DNA from: Paenibacillus sp. MBLB1832
GTDB lineage: Bacteria > Bacillota > Bacilli > Paenibacillales > NBRC-103111
Direction: 5' to 3'
NCBI RefSeq assembly: GCF_032271945.1
Contig: NZ_CP130319.1
Coordinates: 3,739,001-3,803,000, forward strand
Length of the DNA stretch: 64,000 nucleotides
The notes below the pieces were generated by a model. That model did not search any database. It was not told the origin of the DNA and worked only from the letters and a program-made list of their open reading frames with translations. Below are positions 35,929 through 45,233 of this stretch, piece by piece. The position numbers were made by a program, and so were the translations under genes. Position 1 is the first letter of the stretch. Each line of letters opens with the position of its first letter.

Positions 35929-37017
35929 CTACTTAACCTCCTGTTTCACACCTGGGAATGTATGTTTTCCATACAACTCCAATGCATTGTCAACAAGGAT
36001 TCGCTGTCTTACATCTTTACGAATAGGCTGCAGCACCATTCTAGGATTATCGAAATCCCAATGCGGGTAGTCCGAAGAGAACATAACCATATTGTCAGCA
36101 CCCAGCATATCAAGGATTTGATTAATGTGCTCTGGATGTGAAGGTTCTTCAATCGGCTGTGTCGTCAAACGAACATGCTCCTTGATGTATTCGGAAGGTA
36201 ATCGCTTCAGCCATGGCACTAAGTCCCGAAGTCCTTTATAGTTCTTGTCCATACGCCACATGAGATGGGGCAGCCATGCGATTCCGCCTTCAATAGCGAC
36301 AAATTTCAATTTCGGGAATTTCTCGAACACACCTTCACACACCAAGCTGTTGACGTGAGCCATGTAGTTAATAGGCAAGATATTGTGCCACTCCAGGTAG
36401 CTAGTCGGATACCCAGACGGTGTTGGAGCACCCGCGATACCCCGTCCTTCTGTGCCAGGATGAACAGCTACAGGCAGTCCATTGCGCTCCGCCGCTTCAT
36501 AAATCGGATGAAAGAAGCGCTGACCGAATAACATTCTGGACCCGCTGCACATGATGACCTGTATCATATCTGGATGTTTGGCCATCCGATCGATTTCCTT
36601 TGCTGCCGCCAGCGGATCCGCGTGATTAACTAAAATCGATCCTTTGTACACAGGACTCGCCTTCAACCATGTTTCAACCAGCCAATCATTATAGGCGCTG
36701 GCAACGACATTGCCGTAATCTGGATTCGGGTTCAGCGATATGCCCAAAATGCCAGAGCCCGTTAATATCCCGTAATCAATCCCGTATTTCTCGAAATGAT
36801 GCGTCAACATGTGCTTAGGGTCACTGCCTGGAATGCCTCCGCCAGCAGGAATAGCATCCTTGCGCATGACGCCGATCGGAGAGTGCCAGCCCCCACCATA
36901 GCCTGGACCTGCAGATAACCAATTATCGTGCCAAACTTTCGGTAGGAAAGGCAATAAGTCCTTGCTATGAGCAATCGCATTGTGAACATCAGTATCAATA
37001 ATATTCGGTCTGTTCAT
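35929..37017 (-). CDS. amidohydrolase family 2 (ACMSD/decarboxylase-like TIM barrel)
   Basis: 362 residues from ATG 37017 (nine bases after GAGGAG; the ATG at 37026 abuts the site). Amidohydrolase_2 features: IIDTDVHNAI near the start (the usual HxH appears as D-x-H), VAVHPGTEGRG, LKFVAIEGGIAWLPHLMWRMD, and FSSDYPHWDFDNP with the catalytic Asp. Relatives decarboxylate or hydrate aromatic or keto acids. Coupled to the Rieske gene. The role inside a polysaccharide block is unclear; it may act on a side group released from the glycan. Confidence 0.83.
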   Translation of the reverse strand: MNRPNIIDTDVHNAIAHSKDLLPFLPKVWHDNWLSAGPGYGGGWHSPIGVMRKDAIPAGGGIPGSDPKHMLTHHFEKYGIDYGILTGSGILGISLNPNPDYGNVVASAYNDWLVETWLKASPVYKGSILVNHADPLAAAKEIDRMAKHPDMIQVIMCSGSRMLFGQRFFHPIYEAAERNGLPVAVHPGTEGRGIAGAPTPSGYPTSYLEWHNILPINYMAHVNSLVCEGVFEKFPKLKFVAIEGGIAWLPHLMWRMDKNYKGLRDLVPWLKRLPSEYIKEHVRLTTQPIEEPSHPEHINQILDMLGADNMVMFSSDYPHWDFDNPRMVLQPIRKDVRQRILVDNALELYGKHTFPGVKQEVK

Positions 37018-37149
37018 CTTCCGCATCTCCTCTGTGTTGAGCTTGTAATCCCTTATATGTATTACTATAACGGCGATTCTTCATCCCGTACATGAAGATA
37101 CGTTTCAGAAATCTGGATTATTGTTCGATCAGATGACCCCTGCTCATCG

Positions 37150-37767
37150 TTATGCAATCAAGTTGAATAACAATTCCCGGACACCTCTTGCCGTCACAGC
37201 CAGGCTGCCCTCAGGAATCGGATGAATGCTATCCGGTACCCATTGATGAAATTGTTCCGGATTATGCTGTAAAATTGCATTCCATTGTTCATAATGATCG
37301 ATCAAAGGCAAACTCCGTTCCTTGGCAACCAAGCGGTATACATCGTAGTAATCATTAAACACAGGCCTCGACTCCAGTGAAACTCCTACAGGAGGATTCA
37401 TGGTCATAAGTACGATTTCGCAGGCAGGATTACTTTCAACAATTTGGTCAATCATGGATTCTAATCGGCTTTTGCATTGATCAATGGTCGTTTCATACGG
37501 CAAATAAGCGTCGTTGATGGCAAATTCGATAAAAATTAAATCGGGCTTGTGTGCGAACACCTTTTCCGACAAGTTGTCGATCGCCCACTGTGACCACATG
37601 GCGGCTTTCGCGCTGTTAATGACGGTAGCAAGTCCAGGATATCGCTCCTGTAGCTTAGCATTCATATCCTCCACCCAGGCTGCTCCATCAGTCAAACTCG
37701 TTCCATAAGTAACGATACACTGGTTCTTGCCAGCTTCAAGATTAGCAATTGTCTTCAAAGTATGCAT
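37150..37767 (-). CDS. SGNH/GDSL-type esterase
   Basis: 205 residues from ATG 37767, eight bases after GGAG. Block I is YGTSLTDGAAW (catalytic Ser in GTSLT), block III is FAINDAY, and the C-terminal SIHPIPEG carries the Asp/His pair (D-x-x-H written as DSIHP). No signal peptide, so it probably removes acetyl or similar groups from imported oligosaccharides. Grouped with GH105 and the toroid enzymes. Confidence 0.82.
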   Translation of the reverse strand: MHTLKTIANLEAGKNQCIVTYGTSLTDGAAWVEDMNAKLQERYPGLATVINSAKAAMWSQWAIDNLSEKVFAHKPDLIFIEFAINDAYLPYETTIDQCKSRLESMIDQIVESNPACEIVLMTMNPPVGVSLESRPVFNDYYDVYRLVAKERSLPLIDHYEQWNAILQHNPEQFHQWVPDSIHPIPEGSLAVTARGVRELLFNLIA

Positions 37768-37803
37768 GGACAAAACTCCTTTATTTACGAATTTCTCAAC
37801 CGA

Positions 37804-39738
37804 TTACATAAACGGCAGTCGACTCACATCGTACCCGGTAATGGCAAGCTTCTCATTTGCAAGCGCCTGCCCGTTCACCTCCATATAGCGGATTCCTTCG
37901 CTGATCGGACTGTATTCACAAGCGAGTGTTACGCCTTCTGACTGGAACGTTGTACGTCTCAGCACTGTACGGCGGGAATGCGGGCTTGACAAGTTTTTAT
38001 CTTCAATCTGTGCTTGACTAACCCTCTCACGAAACGCTTCAAAGCCCCCTGACTCGTCTTCGCTGGATACTTGAACGACGAAGCCGTTGCCAGTTAACAC
38101 GAATGTATGCGGATCAAAATCCCGGGCGTCGCCTTCGTAGTTAAAGAAAGACAACGCCAGATAACCATTCACTCGTTCCACGCGGACAGCCGCCTGTCTG
38201 CCATGATTGGTAAGCAGCAACGGATGAAACGCCATATAAACGGCGCCGTCTTTGACATAGACTGGACAAGGCTCCAGATTTTCTCCCGTCAAATCTTTCA
38301 GCTTCCGATTCCCCAGCCAGATTTCGTCAGGCTCGCTGTAGGGGCATGGTAATAAGACGGTCAGCTTCAGGCTTGTCACCTGCAATCGGCCAAATCGCTT
38401 CGGCTTATAAAGCACCATAGCTGTCTGCTTGTGCTGGAAAGCAAGCTTCCTCCCTTCATCCCACAAGTGATAATTCCCTGCAGATGTCGACATCCGCTCA
38501 TACTCGTTCGTCTGCCCAGGCTTCTTATCATTCACGATGTACTTAGGGTATACAGCCCGAGCATTGCGAAGGGAAGGTTCCTGTGAAGGATCGCGACGCA
38601 ACAGGAGATGAATGGAATTCGTCTGATCTCCGTTATGAAACTCATGTGTTGCTGTGCCCAGCGCGTAATTCTCCGTCATATAAGTCGTATTCGGGCCGAA
38701 GCCTGCGGGATACTCAACCAAGTCCGCCGTCAAAATCGGATCGAGATCAGATGGCGCAGCATGGTCGTCCGATGAAGAAGAAAATTCGGATGTGCCTGTT
38801 ATTTCATAAGGATAGCTCTTGTTCAGCGCATGCTGAACCAGCTCTTCGGGGCAATGGTAGGTCGTACACATCGTCGCGGCTATTGTCACATGTTCAAAGG
38901 CCATATTGAGGTGAAGCTGATATCCTGGATCTGCATTCCGAGAAGCAAATATCGTATTGAACGGATTGACAGGCAGCAGGTCGCCAAGCACGGCATAGAT
39001 CTCAGCGTGTAACCGATGCCCCACCGAATCAATGGTGTAAGCGCGTGAATACGGTCCAGCAACTTGCGAGGTAGGAAAATGCAAACGCGCCAACTGATCG
39101 GCCCACAGGCGCTCCTCACATTGCAGTGCAATCTGTCTCAGTTCAGCATCCTTCAGATGCTCGGCCAAACTAGCCAAGGTTTCGATTTGAATTCCCGTAT
39201 AGGTAGGACTGTTGTATTCACTGACGAAACCTCTGCGCGTCAGCATACACTTCAGCTGATGCAAGCGTTTCACACCGATTGCATAAATATCAGGTCTCGA
39301 CAGAAGCTTGCCGCCGAGCAGCGCGGCGTAGGTGCTCATGCAAGGGAAATTGTCGTTGACGCCGACAAAGTTCATTTCTTCAATGGCGCATTCGTCGATG
39401 GACTCTTCCAGGTAACTGATCAGCCTTTGCCTAGCTCCCGCGGTCAATCGATCGCCATATTTCATGATAAGTTGTATCGCAATCTTTGGCGCGAAGTGAC
39501 AGTGATGATAGTTGCTTGTTTCAATAATGGTATTCCCCGTCGCGCGAGCGCGCTCCGAGCCTTCAGCCAGGAACGTATACCCAAACCATAATCGCTCCCG
39601 AATAGCGCCGAATACCTCATCGGGACCTGTATACTGGCCTTCCGCATTGAAATCGTGCAAGTGATAACGGACGAGCAGACCTAGAATCTGGTCTGCTCTC
39701 TCCTTTTGTCCTTGTATGTCATAATATGTCTTTTCCAT
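37804..39738 (-). CDS. unassigned large enzyme, probable alpha/alpha-toroid polysaccharide-active protein
   Basis: 644 residues from ATG 39738 (GGGAGGG upstream); the TTG at 39756 overlaps that site. I do not recognise the family with certainty. The first ~330 residues are helix-rich with aromatic and His clusters (TSNYHHCHFAPKIAIQL, GVNDNFPCMSTYAALLGG, SEYNSPTYTGIQIETLASLA), typical of an alpha/alpha toroid. The rest is beta-rich (LLLRRDPSQEPS, VERVNGYLALSFFNYEGDA), as in toroid-plus-beta-sheet polysaccharide lyases. No signal peptide. Its place beside GH105 and an esterase supports a role in uronate-containing glycan breakdown. Confidence 0.55.
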   Translation of the reverse strand: MEKTYYDIQGQKERADQILGLLVRYHLHDFNAEGQYTGPDEVFGAIRERLWFGYTFLAEGSERARATGNTIIETSNYHHCHFAPKIAIQLIMKYGDRLTAGARQRLISYLEESIDECAIEEMNFVGVNDNFPCMSTYAALLGGKLLSRPDIYAIGVKRLHQLKCMLTRRGFVSEYNSPTYTGIQIETLASLAEHLKDAELRQIALQCEERLWADQLARLHFPTSQVAGPYSRAYTIDSVGHRLHAEIYAVLGDLLPVNPFNTIFASRNADPGYQLHLNMAFEHVTIAATMCTTYHCPEELVQHALNKSYPYEITGTSEFSSSSDDHAAPSDLDPILTADLVEYPAGFGPNTTYMTENYALGTATHEFHNGDQTNSIHLLLRRDPSQEPSLRNARAVYPKYIVNDKKPGQTNEYERMSTSAGNYHLWDEGRKLAFQHKQTAMVLYKPKRFGRLQVTSLKLTVLLPCPYSEPDEIWLGNRKLKDLTGENLEPCPVYVKDGAVYMAFHPLLLTNHGRQAAVRVERVNGYLALSFFNYEGDARDFDPHTFVLTGNGFVVQVSSEDESGGFEAFRERVSQAQIEDKNLSSPHSRRTVLRRTTFQSEGVTLACEYSPISEGIRYMEVNGQALANEKLAITGYDVSRLPFM

Positions 39739-39792
39739 TTGTACACCCTCCCACAACTATCAACACCCGCAAGCCCGGAATTATGATCTGCT

Positions 39793-40866
39793 TTAGTGTT
39801 CCAATCCCTCAGTCAGCATAAGCAGTGTCATGGATTGACCGTAAGGCATCGGGCAAATTGGAATATCGCGATATTCCTGAAGCGTGCGCCCCATTCCTGT
39901 GCCGTAGGAAACGCCGTTCACAACGCCTTCCGCATCAATCTGAGATACGACAGCGGCATATGCTTTGGAGCCGACTTCTCTGTAAGACTCAGGCAGGTAG
40001 CCCTTTCTTACCGCCTTCAAGATGCCGTAGGCAAAAGCAGCCGTGGCCGATGTTTCCGTATAGGAATTCGGATCGTCCAGCAGCGTATGCCACATGCCGT
40101 CTGCGGCTTGCAGTTCGGCAAGCTTCGCCGCTTGCTGTTCCAGCGCGGAGAGCAGCAGACGTTCAACCGGTTTCGGAAGCTCGATCATTTCCAAATAATC
40201 AACAAGCCCTGCCGTATACCATGAATTACCGCGCGCCCATAGCGCTTCGGCAAAGTGATGACGACCGTTAAAGGTCCAGCCGTGGAACAATAGTCCGGTG
40301 CGGCGGTCAGTCAAATATTTGAGATGCATCAGGAATTGATACACACTTTCGTCGATAAAAGATTGCTCATTCAGCAGCAGCCCCATGCGGCATACGAACA
40401 GCACGGTCATATACAGCGTATCATCCCAGACTTCGCCTTCATTCAAATGACCGGAGACTACGTGCTGAATGCCGCCTTCTTCCGTTCTTGGCATGTCCTT
40501 CACCGCATATTCAGCCCATTCACGGCAAAGCGCCATGTAATCTTCGCGCCCTGTTTCTTCGGCGAGGAAGCTCAGCGTCAGCATCGGACACATGGTATTT
40601 ACATTTTTGGAAGGAAGGCCTTCGGCAATTCTACGATTAAACCAGTCGATCAAATACTGCTTGATGTCCTGTCTGGCTGTCTTGCGATAATATAAGTAAA
40701 GAGAGAATAGCCCAACACCCTGCGGCCACTCCCAGTTCTCCATGGAAATAATACCGATCGGGCACGTTTCTTCTACAGCGCCGCCTTGTAATTGCTTGAG
40801 CTGCCCAATGACTTTCTCAATGATTGCGTGGGTTTCCATTTTGGTAAGTTCGATTGTTGTATGCAT
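39793..40866 (-). CDS. unsaturated rhamnogalacturonyl hydrolase, GH105 (YteR/YesR type)
   Basis: 357 residues, cytoplasmic. (alpha/alpha)6 barrel with VWDDTLYMTVLFVCRMG (catalytic Asp region), the ALWARGNSWYTAGLVDYLE signature, WHTLLDDPNSYTETSATAAFAYGI and the C-terminal PYGQSMTLLML. The family hydrates the 4,5-double bond of unsaturated uronates left by pectin-type lyases. Its ATG shares a base with the upstream stop (TAATG), so translation is coupled to the 593-residue protein. Confidence 0.9.
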   Translation of the reverse strand: MHTTIELTKMETHAIIEKVIGQLKQLQGGAVEETCPIGIISMENWEWPQGVGLFSLYLYYRKTARQDIKQYLIDWFNRRIAEGLPSKNVNTMCPMLTLSFLAEETGREDYMALCREWAEYAVKDMPRTEEGGIQHVVSGHLNEGEVWDDTLYMTVLFVCRMGLLLNEQSFIDESVYQFLMHLKYLTDRRTGLLFHGWTFNGRHHFAEALWARGNSWYTAGLVDYLEMIELPKPVERLLLSALEQQAAKLAELQAADGMWHTLLDDPNSYTETSATAAFAYGILKAVRKGYLPESYREVGSKAYAAVVSQIDAEGVVNGVSYGTGMGRTLQEYRDIPICPMPYGQSMTLLMLTEGLEH

Positions 40867-42647
40867 TACACTTCACCGCTTTCAATTTTATGGGGATCGA
40901 CAACAAGCTCTGCCAATTTCGTGTCACCTTCAAACAAGACTGCACTTCTAATTTCCGTAAAACTGTCTCGTGGAACTTCTCCGTCCTTATATGAACGCTC
41001 TATAATTTGTAACTGGGCTGCGAGCTCACGGGATTTACCTAAGCTATTTACGCCATCCGCATAATAAATCGCCCAGCCTGTTTCCAGCCTCGCTTGCTGA
41101 AGCACTTGCGATTCACCTGCATAAAGTACCTGCCTTAATCGAAGCGTATCTCCATCAATAGCTACATGGAGGGCAGGTACTTGGCGAGCCATATCGCCAT
41201 GAGCGATGGCCAGCAGCGGGGCAATCAGCACAGCAGCGTGAGGATATTGCAAAATCGTCCACTCACGCCCATCTGATCCAGCAGCGGTGTGCAATTCGCC
41301 CTTCCAGCGATTGACGACCCACTCGTCAGCAAGTTCACTGGCTTCGTTATGAATGCGACTCATGCTGCGCACTACCAGCACAACTTGTTCATTCTGAACC
41401 GACCTGAGTTGGGTATCTGGATACCAGGACTCCTTAAACAATGCAGGACCTAAGTATGCTTTCTCATAAGCTGCCGGATGAGTTCTTACTTTCTCACCGT
41501 CATGTGCATACCAGCGCAGGTAGGAGACTTGATGCCCTTCTACTGAAAGGGAGATGGGATAGGATTGCCACGCTAAGCCCCAAGTCGGCCATTGATAACT
41601 TCCCGCAATGACAGGGAAACGATCTACACTGCCAATTCTACCGGTCATTCCAATCCAGGTATGGGCGTGACTGGCATCCATGATACGTTCCCTCCTGTTG
41701 CGCGGGATAGGAAGTTTCGATGGGGACACATGTTGCAGCTCTCTCTCAAACAGCACATAAGATAAGCCATTCCAAAGACTGCCTCCTGTTTCTGCTTCAA
41801 TCGATGGTGGCATATCCATCCCTGCAATCCGCCAAAGCAAGCTTTTCGGCTGTGTATCGCCTTGTACATTATAACTGCGTATGGCTGGCACAAATTCATT
41901 CCCATCATGAAAACGAACATAATCCACCAGTCCATCCATGATGGTTCTGATCCTCTCCTTTAACACAGCATGCTCCGAATTCAAGGAATCACTTGCTATT
42001 CGAAGCGCATTCATGGTGATGCCAATATAAATTAAACTGATATTTTCGCCCCAGCCCCAACCTCTACGCATGGTATAATCGATCCATCGCTCGAAGAAGG
42101 CAACGCCCTCTTCATAATGCTGCGGCAAACCGCGAATGTGTGAAATCGCTAACAATAATGCGCCATCACTCACAATCTTGTTCGTATAATAAAGAATAGG
42201 ATCCTTCAACTCGTGCGCGAACCAGGCAGCACCGTGTTCCAGCATGCCATCGATAAGTTCCCGATCAGCATCTGGTATTCGTTCATCCAGATACAACCTC
42301 AGCGCAATTAACGGCATCAGAATAAAGAAAGCCGCGTTCGAATCGTTGACCCGGGTCTCTTCCCGATACCAGCGGAAGGCTCCATAATCCGATCTTGTCT
42401 TATCTGTGAACTGCAAGGCTGCAATGGCTTGTAGAATCTGAAGTCCTTGTTTCTCATTTAAGGTTCCGACCGCAGTGCTAATCACATAATGAGCTGCGGT
42501 GAGTCGACCATCATGAGCTTCCTTAACTTTCGATGCCTCTGCCGTATGGCCGGGTTTTCCCGCATTCACAAGACCCTCGTCCAACCTTAGCTTACTGCCG
42601 AATTGCTCCCACATTTCTCGCCAAACTCGTTCCGTTTGAATGTTCAT
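40866..42647 (-). CDS. unassigned enzyme, helical toroid plus beta-sandwich, possible polysaccharide lyase
   Basis: 593 residues, not confidently assigned. The N-terminal ~300 residues are helical (DSNAAFFILMPLIALRLYLDE, GWGWGENISLIYIGITMNALR) and the C-terminal half is beta-rich with conserved-looking HTWIGMTGRIGSVDR and YQWPTWGLAWQSYPIS. The layout suits alpha/alpha-toroid lyases (heparinase II/III or hyaluronate-lyase-like) or a heparinase-like hydrolase. No signal peptide. Translationally coupled to GH105 by TAATG and located just downstream of an importer cassette, so it probably acts on the imported oligosaccharide. GGAGCAGAAAAC precedes ATG. Confidence 0.5.
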   Translation of the reverse strand: MNIQTERVWREMWEQFGSKLRLDEGLVNAGKPGHTAEASKVKEAHDGRLTAAHYVISTAVGTLNEKQGLQILQAIAALQFTDKTRSDYGAFRWYREETRVNDSNAAFFILMPLIALRLYLDERIPDADRELIDGMLEHGAAWFAHELKDPILYYTNKIVSDGALLLAISHIRGLPQHYEEGVAFFERWIDYTMRRGWGWGENISLIYIGITMNALRIASDSLNSEHAVLKERIRTIMDGLVDYVRFHDGNEFVPAIRSYNVQGDTQPKSLLWRIAGMDMPPSIEAETGGSLWNGLSYVLFERELQHVSPSKLPIPRNRRERIMDASHAHTWIGMTGRIGSVDRFPVIAGSYQWPTWGLAWQSYPISLSVEGHQVSYLRWYAHDGEKVRTHPAAYEKAYLGPALFKESWYPDTQLRSVQNEQVVLVVRSMSRIHNEASELADEWVVNRWKGELHTAAGSDGREWTILQYPHAAVLIAPLLAIAHGDMARQVPALHVAIDGDTLRLRQVLYAGESQVLQQARLETGWAIYYADGVNSLGKSRELAAQLQIIERSYKDGEVPRDSFTEIRSAVLFEGDTKLAELVVDPHKIESGEV

Positions 42648-42686
42648 GTTTTCTGCTCCAATCCTTTATCTAAAGTTATTTTCTAA

Positions 42687-42725
42687 AACGGCCTTTGTCC
42701 AATGGAATTCAGGACAAAGGCCGTT
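42687..42725 (-). terminator. terminator of importer cassette A
   Basis: Perfect 14-bp stem AACGGCCTTTGTCC/GGACAAAGGCCGTT. On the minus strand TTAGAAAATAAC follows. A close copy stands at 49908-49940 after the duplicate binding-protein gene. Confidence 0.85.
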
Positions 42726-42742
42726 CAATGATTTGTAATCGC

Positions 42743-44266
42743 TTACTTTTTATTTGCCGCTACCCAAGCATCTAACTGCTTCTGCTTCTCAGCGATGATT
42801 TTATCCATACCTGCCGCTTTCAGTTCTTTATTCATCGTAGCCAGGGTACTGTCTACATCCATCATGCCGTAAGCCAAGGCGAGGATATATTTATCAGTAA
42901 CGGTTTTAGCCTGTGCAAGCTCCGCTTTGACTGGCTCTGCATCGAAGGAGAAGCCCATAATTCTGGAAGCTTTCGCACTTTTATTTAGTTGATCTGTCTT
43001 CTGTGGAATATCCGCAGCAACCCCTGGAAGCAGGTAAGCGTTCAACTGGTCACCAAGCATCCAAGCAACGTTCGTCGCATATCCGGAATCCGGAATGACT
43101 TCGATTGAATTATCTCCGGTTTTCTTGTAGTTCTTGCCTTCCAGTCCATAAAGAACCATGTTGTACAACTGTTTGTCGGTGTTCATTAACTCTAGGAACA
43201 TCATAGCCCGCTCCGGGTTTTTAGACGTACGACTAATCGCTTGCATCGTGGCAGTTACGGAACTCGTGGTAACGATCGGTTCCGCTAAAGTCGCATACGC
43301 AGGGTCGTAATTGTAGCGAGCTTTGTTTTCGGCTTCTGCGCCAGGTTTGTAAGTATTCAGCCCGGAGGAAAGAATTTTGCCAGTCTTCATAAGCTCCGTT
43401 GGGTCTTTCACCAAAGCCAGATCTTTATTGAGATAGCCTTTCTCCGACCAGCTTTTCAACAATTTCAGTAAATTCACGAACGCTGGATGTTCGTATTGAT
43501 TGCTGACTTTATAGTCGGAGCCTGCTGCTTCAATCACGCCTGGTGATCCGTCGGAGCCTAACGTTTCCAATTTCAGATAATTCATGGTATCAACACCAGT
43601 GATAGTAGTGCCAGGACTCATAAAAATGAATTTGTCTGCGCCTTCGCCGGCCTTCATTTTGGCTAAAGCTGGTTCTAGATCTTCCATTTTCTTAATCGCG
43701 TTGACGTCGATGCCATATTTATCGACCATATCTTTTCTAAACGTAACAACGGACTGACGAGCTGCAATTTGGTAGTTAGGGAAACCATACACTTTATTGT
43801 TAACTTTCGTCGCGTTCCAGAAGTTTGCCGGAATTTGGCCATACGCTTTCGGCGCATATTTCTTCAACAAGTCGTCCATCGGAAGGAAAGCGCCTTTAGC
43901 AACGTTGTCATAAAAACTGTATCCTGGGGCAGTGAACATGATATCGAAATCCTCGCCCGCAGCAATCATTAGTTTCGTCTTCTCAATATAAGATGCAGCC
44001 TCAATAAACTGGATATCAAGCGTGGCATTAATCTTATCTTTCAAAATCTTATTAACCTCGGTTAATACCGCTTCTCCTTCTTTTTGCGCTGGAATGCGGA
44101 GCACCCACTTGAGCTTAACCGGCGCTAGTGCTGCTGCAGTCGGCGTCGCTGTTACTTTAGGAGATTGCGTCGATCCATTGGAACTTTCCTTCGTTGAACA
44201 ACCCACAATGCTTGTTGCTGTCACCAATACTACTGTCATCGTCGTAAGTGCTTTCAACATTTTCAA
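42743..44266 (-). CDS. sugar-binding lipoprotein, copy A
   Basis: 507 residues from TTG 44266 (nine bases after GGGAG; the TTG at 44275 abuts the site, and ATG 44260 is possible). Signal peptide with lipobox SIVGC (Cys23), Thr/Ala linker, then an LplA-like fold with RTSKNPERAMMFLELMNTDK. Nearly identical to the gene at 49966-51489, with long identical DNA runs in the middle, so a recent duplicate. Follows two intact permeases, so it is the binding protein of a complete importer. Confidence 0.9.
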   Translation of the reverse strand: MKMLKALTTMTVVLVTATSIVGCSTKESSNGSTQSPKVTATPTAAALAPVKLKWVLRIPAQKEGEAVLTEVNKILKDKINATLDIQFIEAASYIEKTKLMIAAGEDFDIMFTAPGYSFYDNVAKGAFLPMDDLLKKYAPKAYGQIPANFWNATKVNNKVYGFPNYQIAARQSVVTFRKDMVDKYGIDVNAIKKMEDLEPALAKMKAGEGADKFIFMSPGTTITGVDTMNYLKLETLGSDGSPGVIEAAGSDYKVSNQYEHPAFVNLLKLLKSWSEKGYLNKDLALVKDPTELMKTGKILSSGLNTYKPGAEAENKARYNYDPAYATLAEPIVTTSSVTATMQAISRTSKNPERAMMFLELMNTDKQLYNMVLYGLEGKNYKKTGDNSIEVIPDSGYATNVAWMLGDQLNAYLLPGVAADIPQKTDQLNKSAKASRIMGFSFDAEPVKAELAQAKTVTDKYILALAYGMMDVDSTLATMNKELKAAGMDKIIAEKQKQLDAWVAANKK

Positions 44267-44325
44267 CCTGAACAACTCCCTTTTTTTTCTTAATTATATC
44301 GACGTTTGAGATCAAACAGTTGATA

Positions 44326-45219
44326 TTACCCTTTAACTGCTCCGGATGTAATGCCTCTAACAAAATATTTTTGAAAAAATGGAAATACGAACATCATCGG
44401 ACCCGCTGCAATGACGGCAATCGCCATTCTCGCGCTGTCGGAAGGGAATTCTGTAGTACCAATGCTTAATCCCATTTGAGAGTCTTTCATCATAAGTTCG
44501 GCATTTAGCAAAATTTTATACAGTAAAAACTGCAGCATAAATTTGCTCTCCGTGTCGATGTAGATCAATGAACGGAACCACTCGTTCCAGTAGTTCAGCA
44601 TCAAAATCAGTCCAATTGTCGCAAGTGCTGGCTTGGACATTGGGAGAACGATTTGCCAAAAAATGCGCATTTCGCTGCACCCATCCATACTTGCCGACTC
44701 CAGTACTTCCTGCGGCAAATCGAAGAAAAATGTGCGTAGCAGGATGACATTCCAGGCGGAGATGAGACCTGGAAGAATGAGGATCCAATACGTATCCTTG
44801 AGCGAATAATATTTGGTAAATACAATATAGCTTGGAATCAACCCCGCATTGAATAGAAGCGAGAAGAACACCAGAAACCCGATTGCGCCGGCAAGCTTAT
44901 ACTCCTTTCGCGATAGCGAATAAGCTATCATCGCCGTCAACAGCAAGCCTACAACAGTTCCGACTACTGTGACGAATAACGTCGTTCCATAGGAGTTAAG
45001 AATTAGCTTAGGCGAATGAAAAATAAATTGATACGCGGCTGAGCTCCATAAGCTTGGGAACAGACTGTACCCGCGCTCCACAATACTTTTTGAATCGCTG
45101 ACGGAGATCATCACCACCAGCAGCATTGGTATTACACAGCTTAATGCCAGCAGTGTAAATACCGAGTGCGGAATCCAGTTGTTGGGGCGTAGTCCCCGCT
45201 TTTTTACAGCTGATATCAT
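44326..45219 (-). CDS. sugar ABC transporter permease (LplC type), cassette A
   Basis: 297 residues, about six helices, EAA loop QEVLESASMDGCSEMRIFWQIVLPMSKPALA, ending FFQKYFVRGITSGAVKG. Intact, unlike its duplicate at 51550-51932. GGAGGAAACAG precedes ATG; 14 bp after the LplB-type gene. Confidence 0.92.
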   Translation of the reverse strand: MISAVKKRGLRPNNWIPHSVFTLLALSCVIPMLLVVMISVSDSKSIVERGYSLFPSLWSSAAYQFIFHSPKLILNSYGTTLFVTVVGTVVGLLLTAMIAYSLSRKEYKLAGAIGFLVFFSLLFNAGLIPSYIVFTKYYSLKDTYWILILPGLISAWNVILLRTFFFDLPQEVLESASMDGCSEMRIFWQIVLPMSKPALATIGLILMLNYWNEWFRSLIYIDTESKFMLQFLLYKILLNAELMMKDSQMGLSIGTTEFPSDSARMAIAVIAAGPMMFVFPFFQKYFVRGITSGAVKG

Positions 45220-45233
45220 TCTGTTTCCTCCTT

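Noticed and set aside
39064..40271. Plus-strand frames of 140-175 codons opposite the toroid and GH105 genes
   Set aside because: Low-quality, Arg/Gln-rich translations with no start signals; shadows of GC-rich genes.
37804..42647. Idea that both toroid-like proteins are heparinase II/III enzymes
   Set aside because: The layout is suggestive, but I could not identify the catalytic Tyr/His signatures with confidence, so they are left unassigned.
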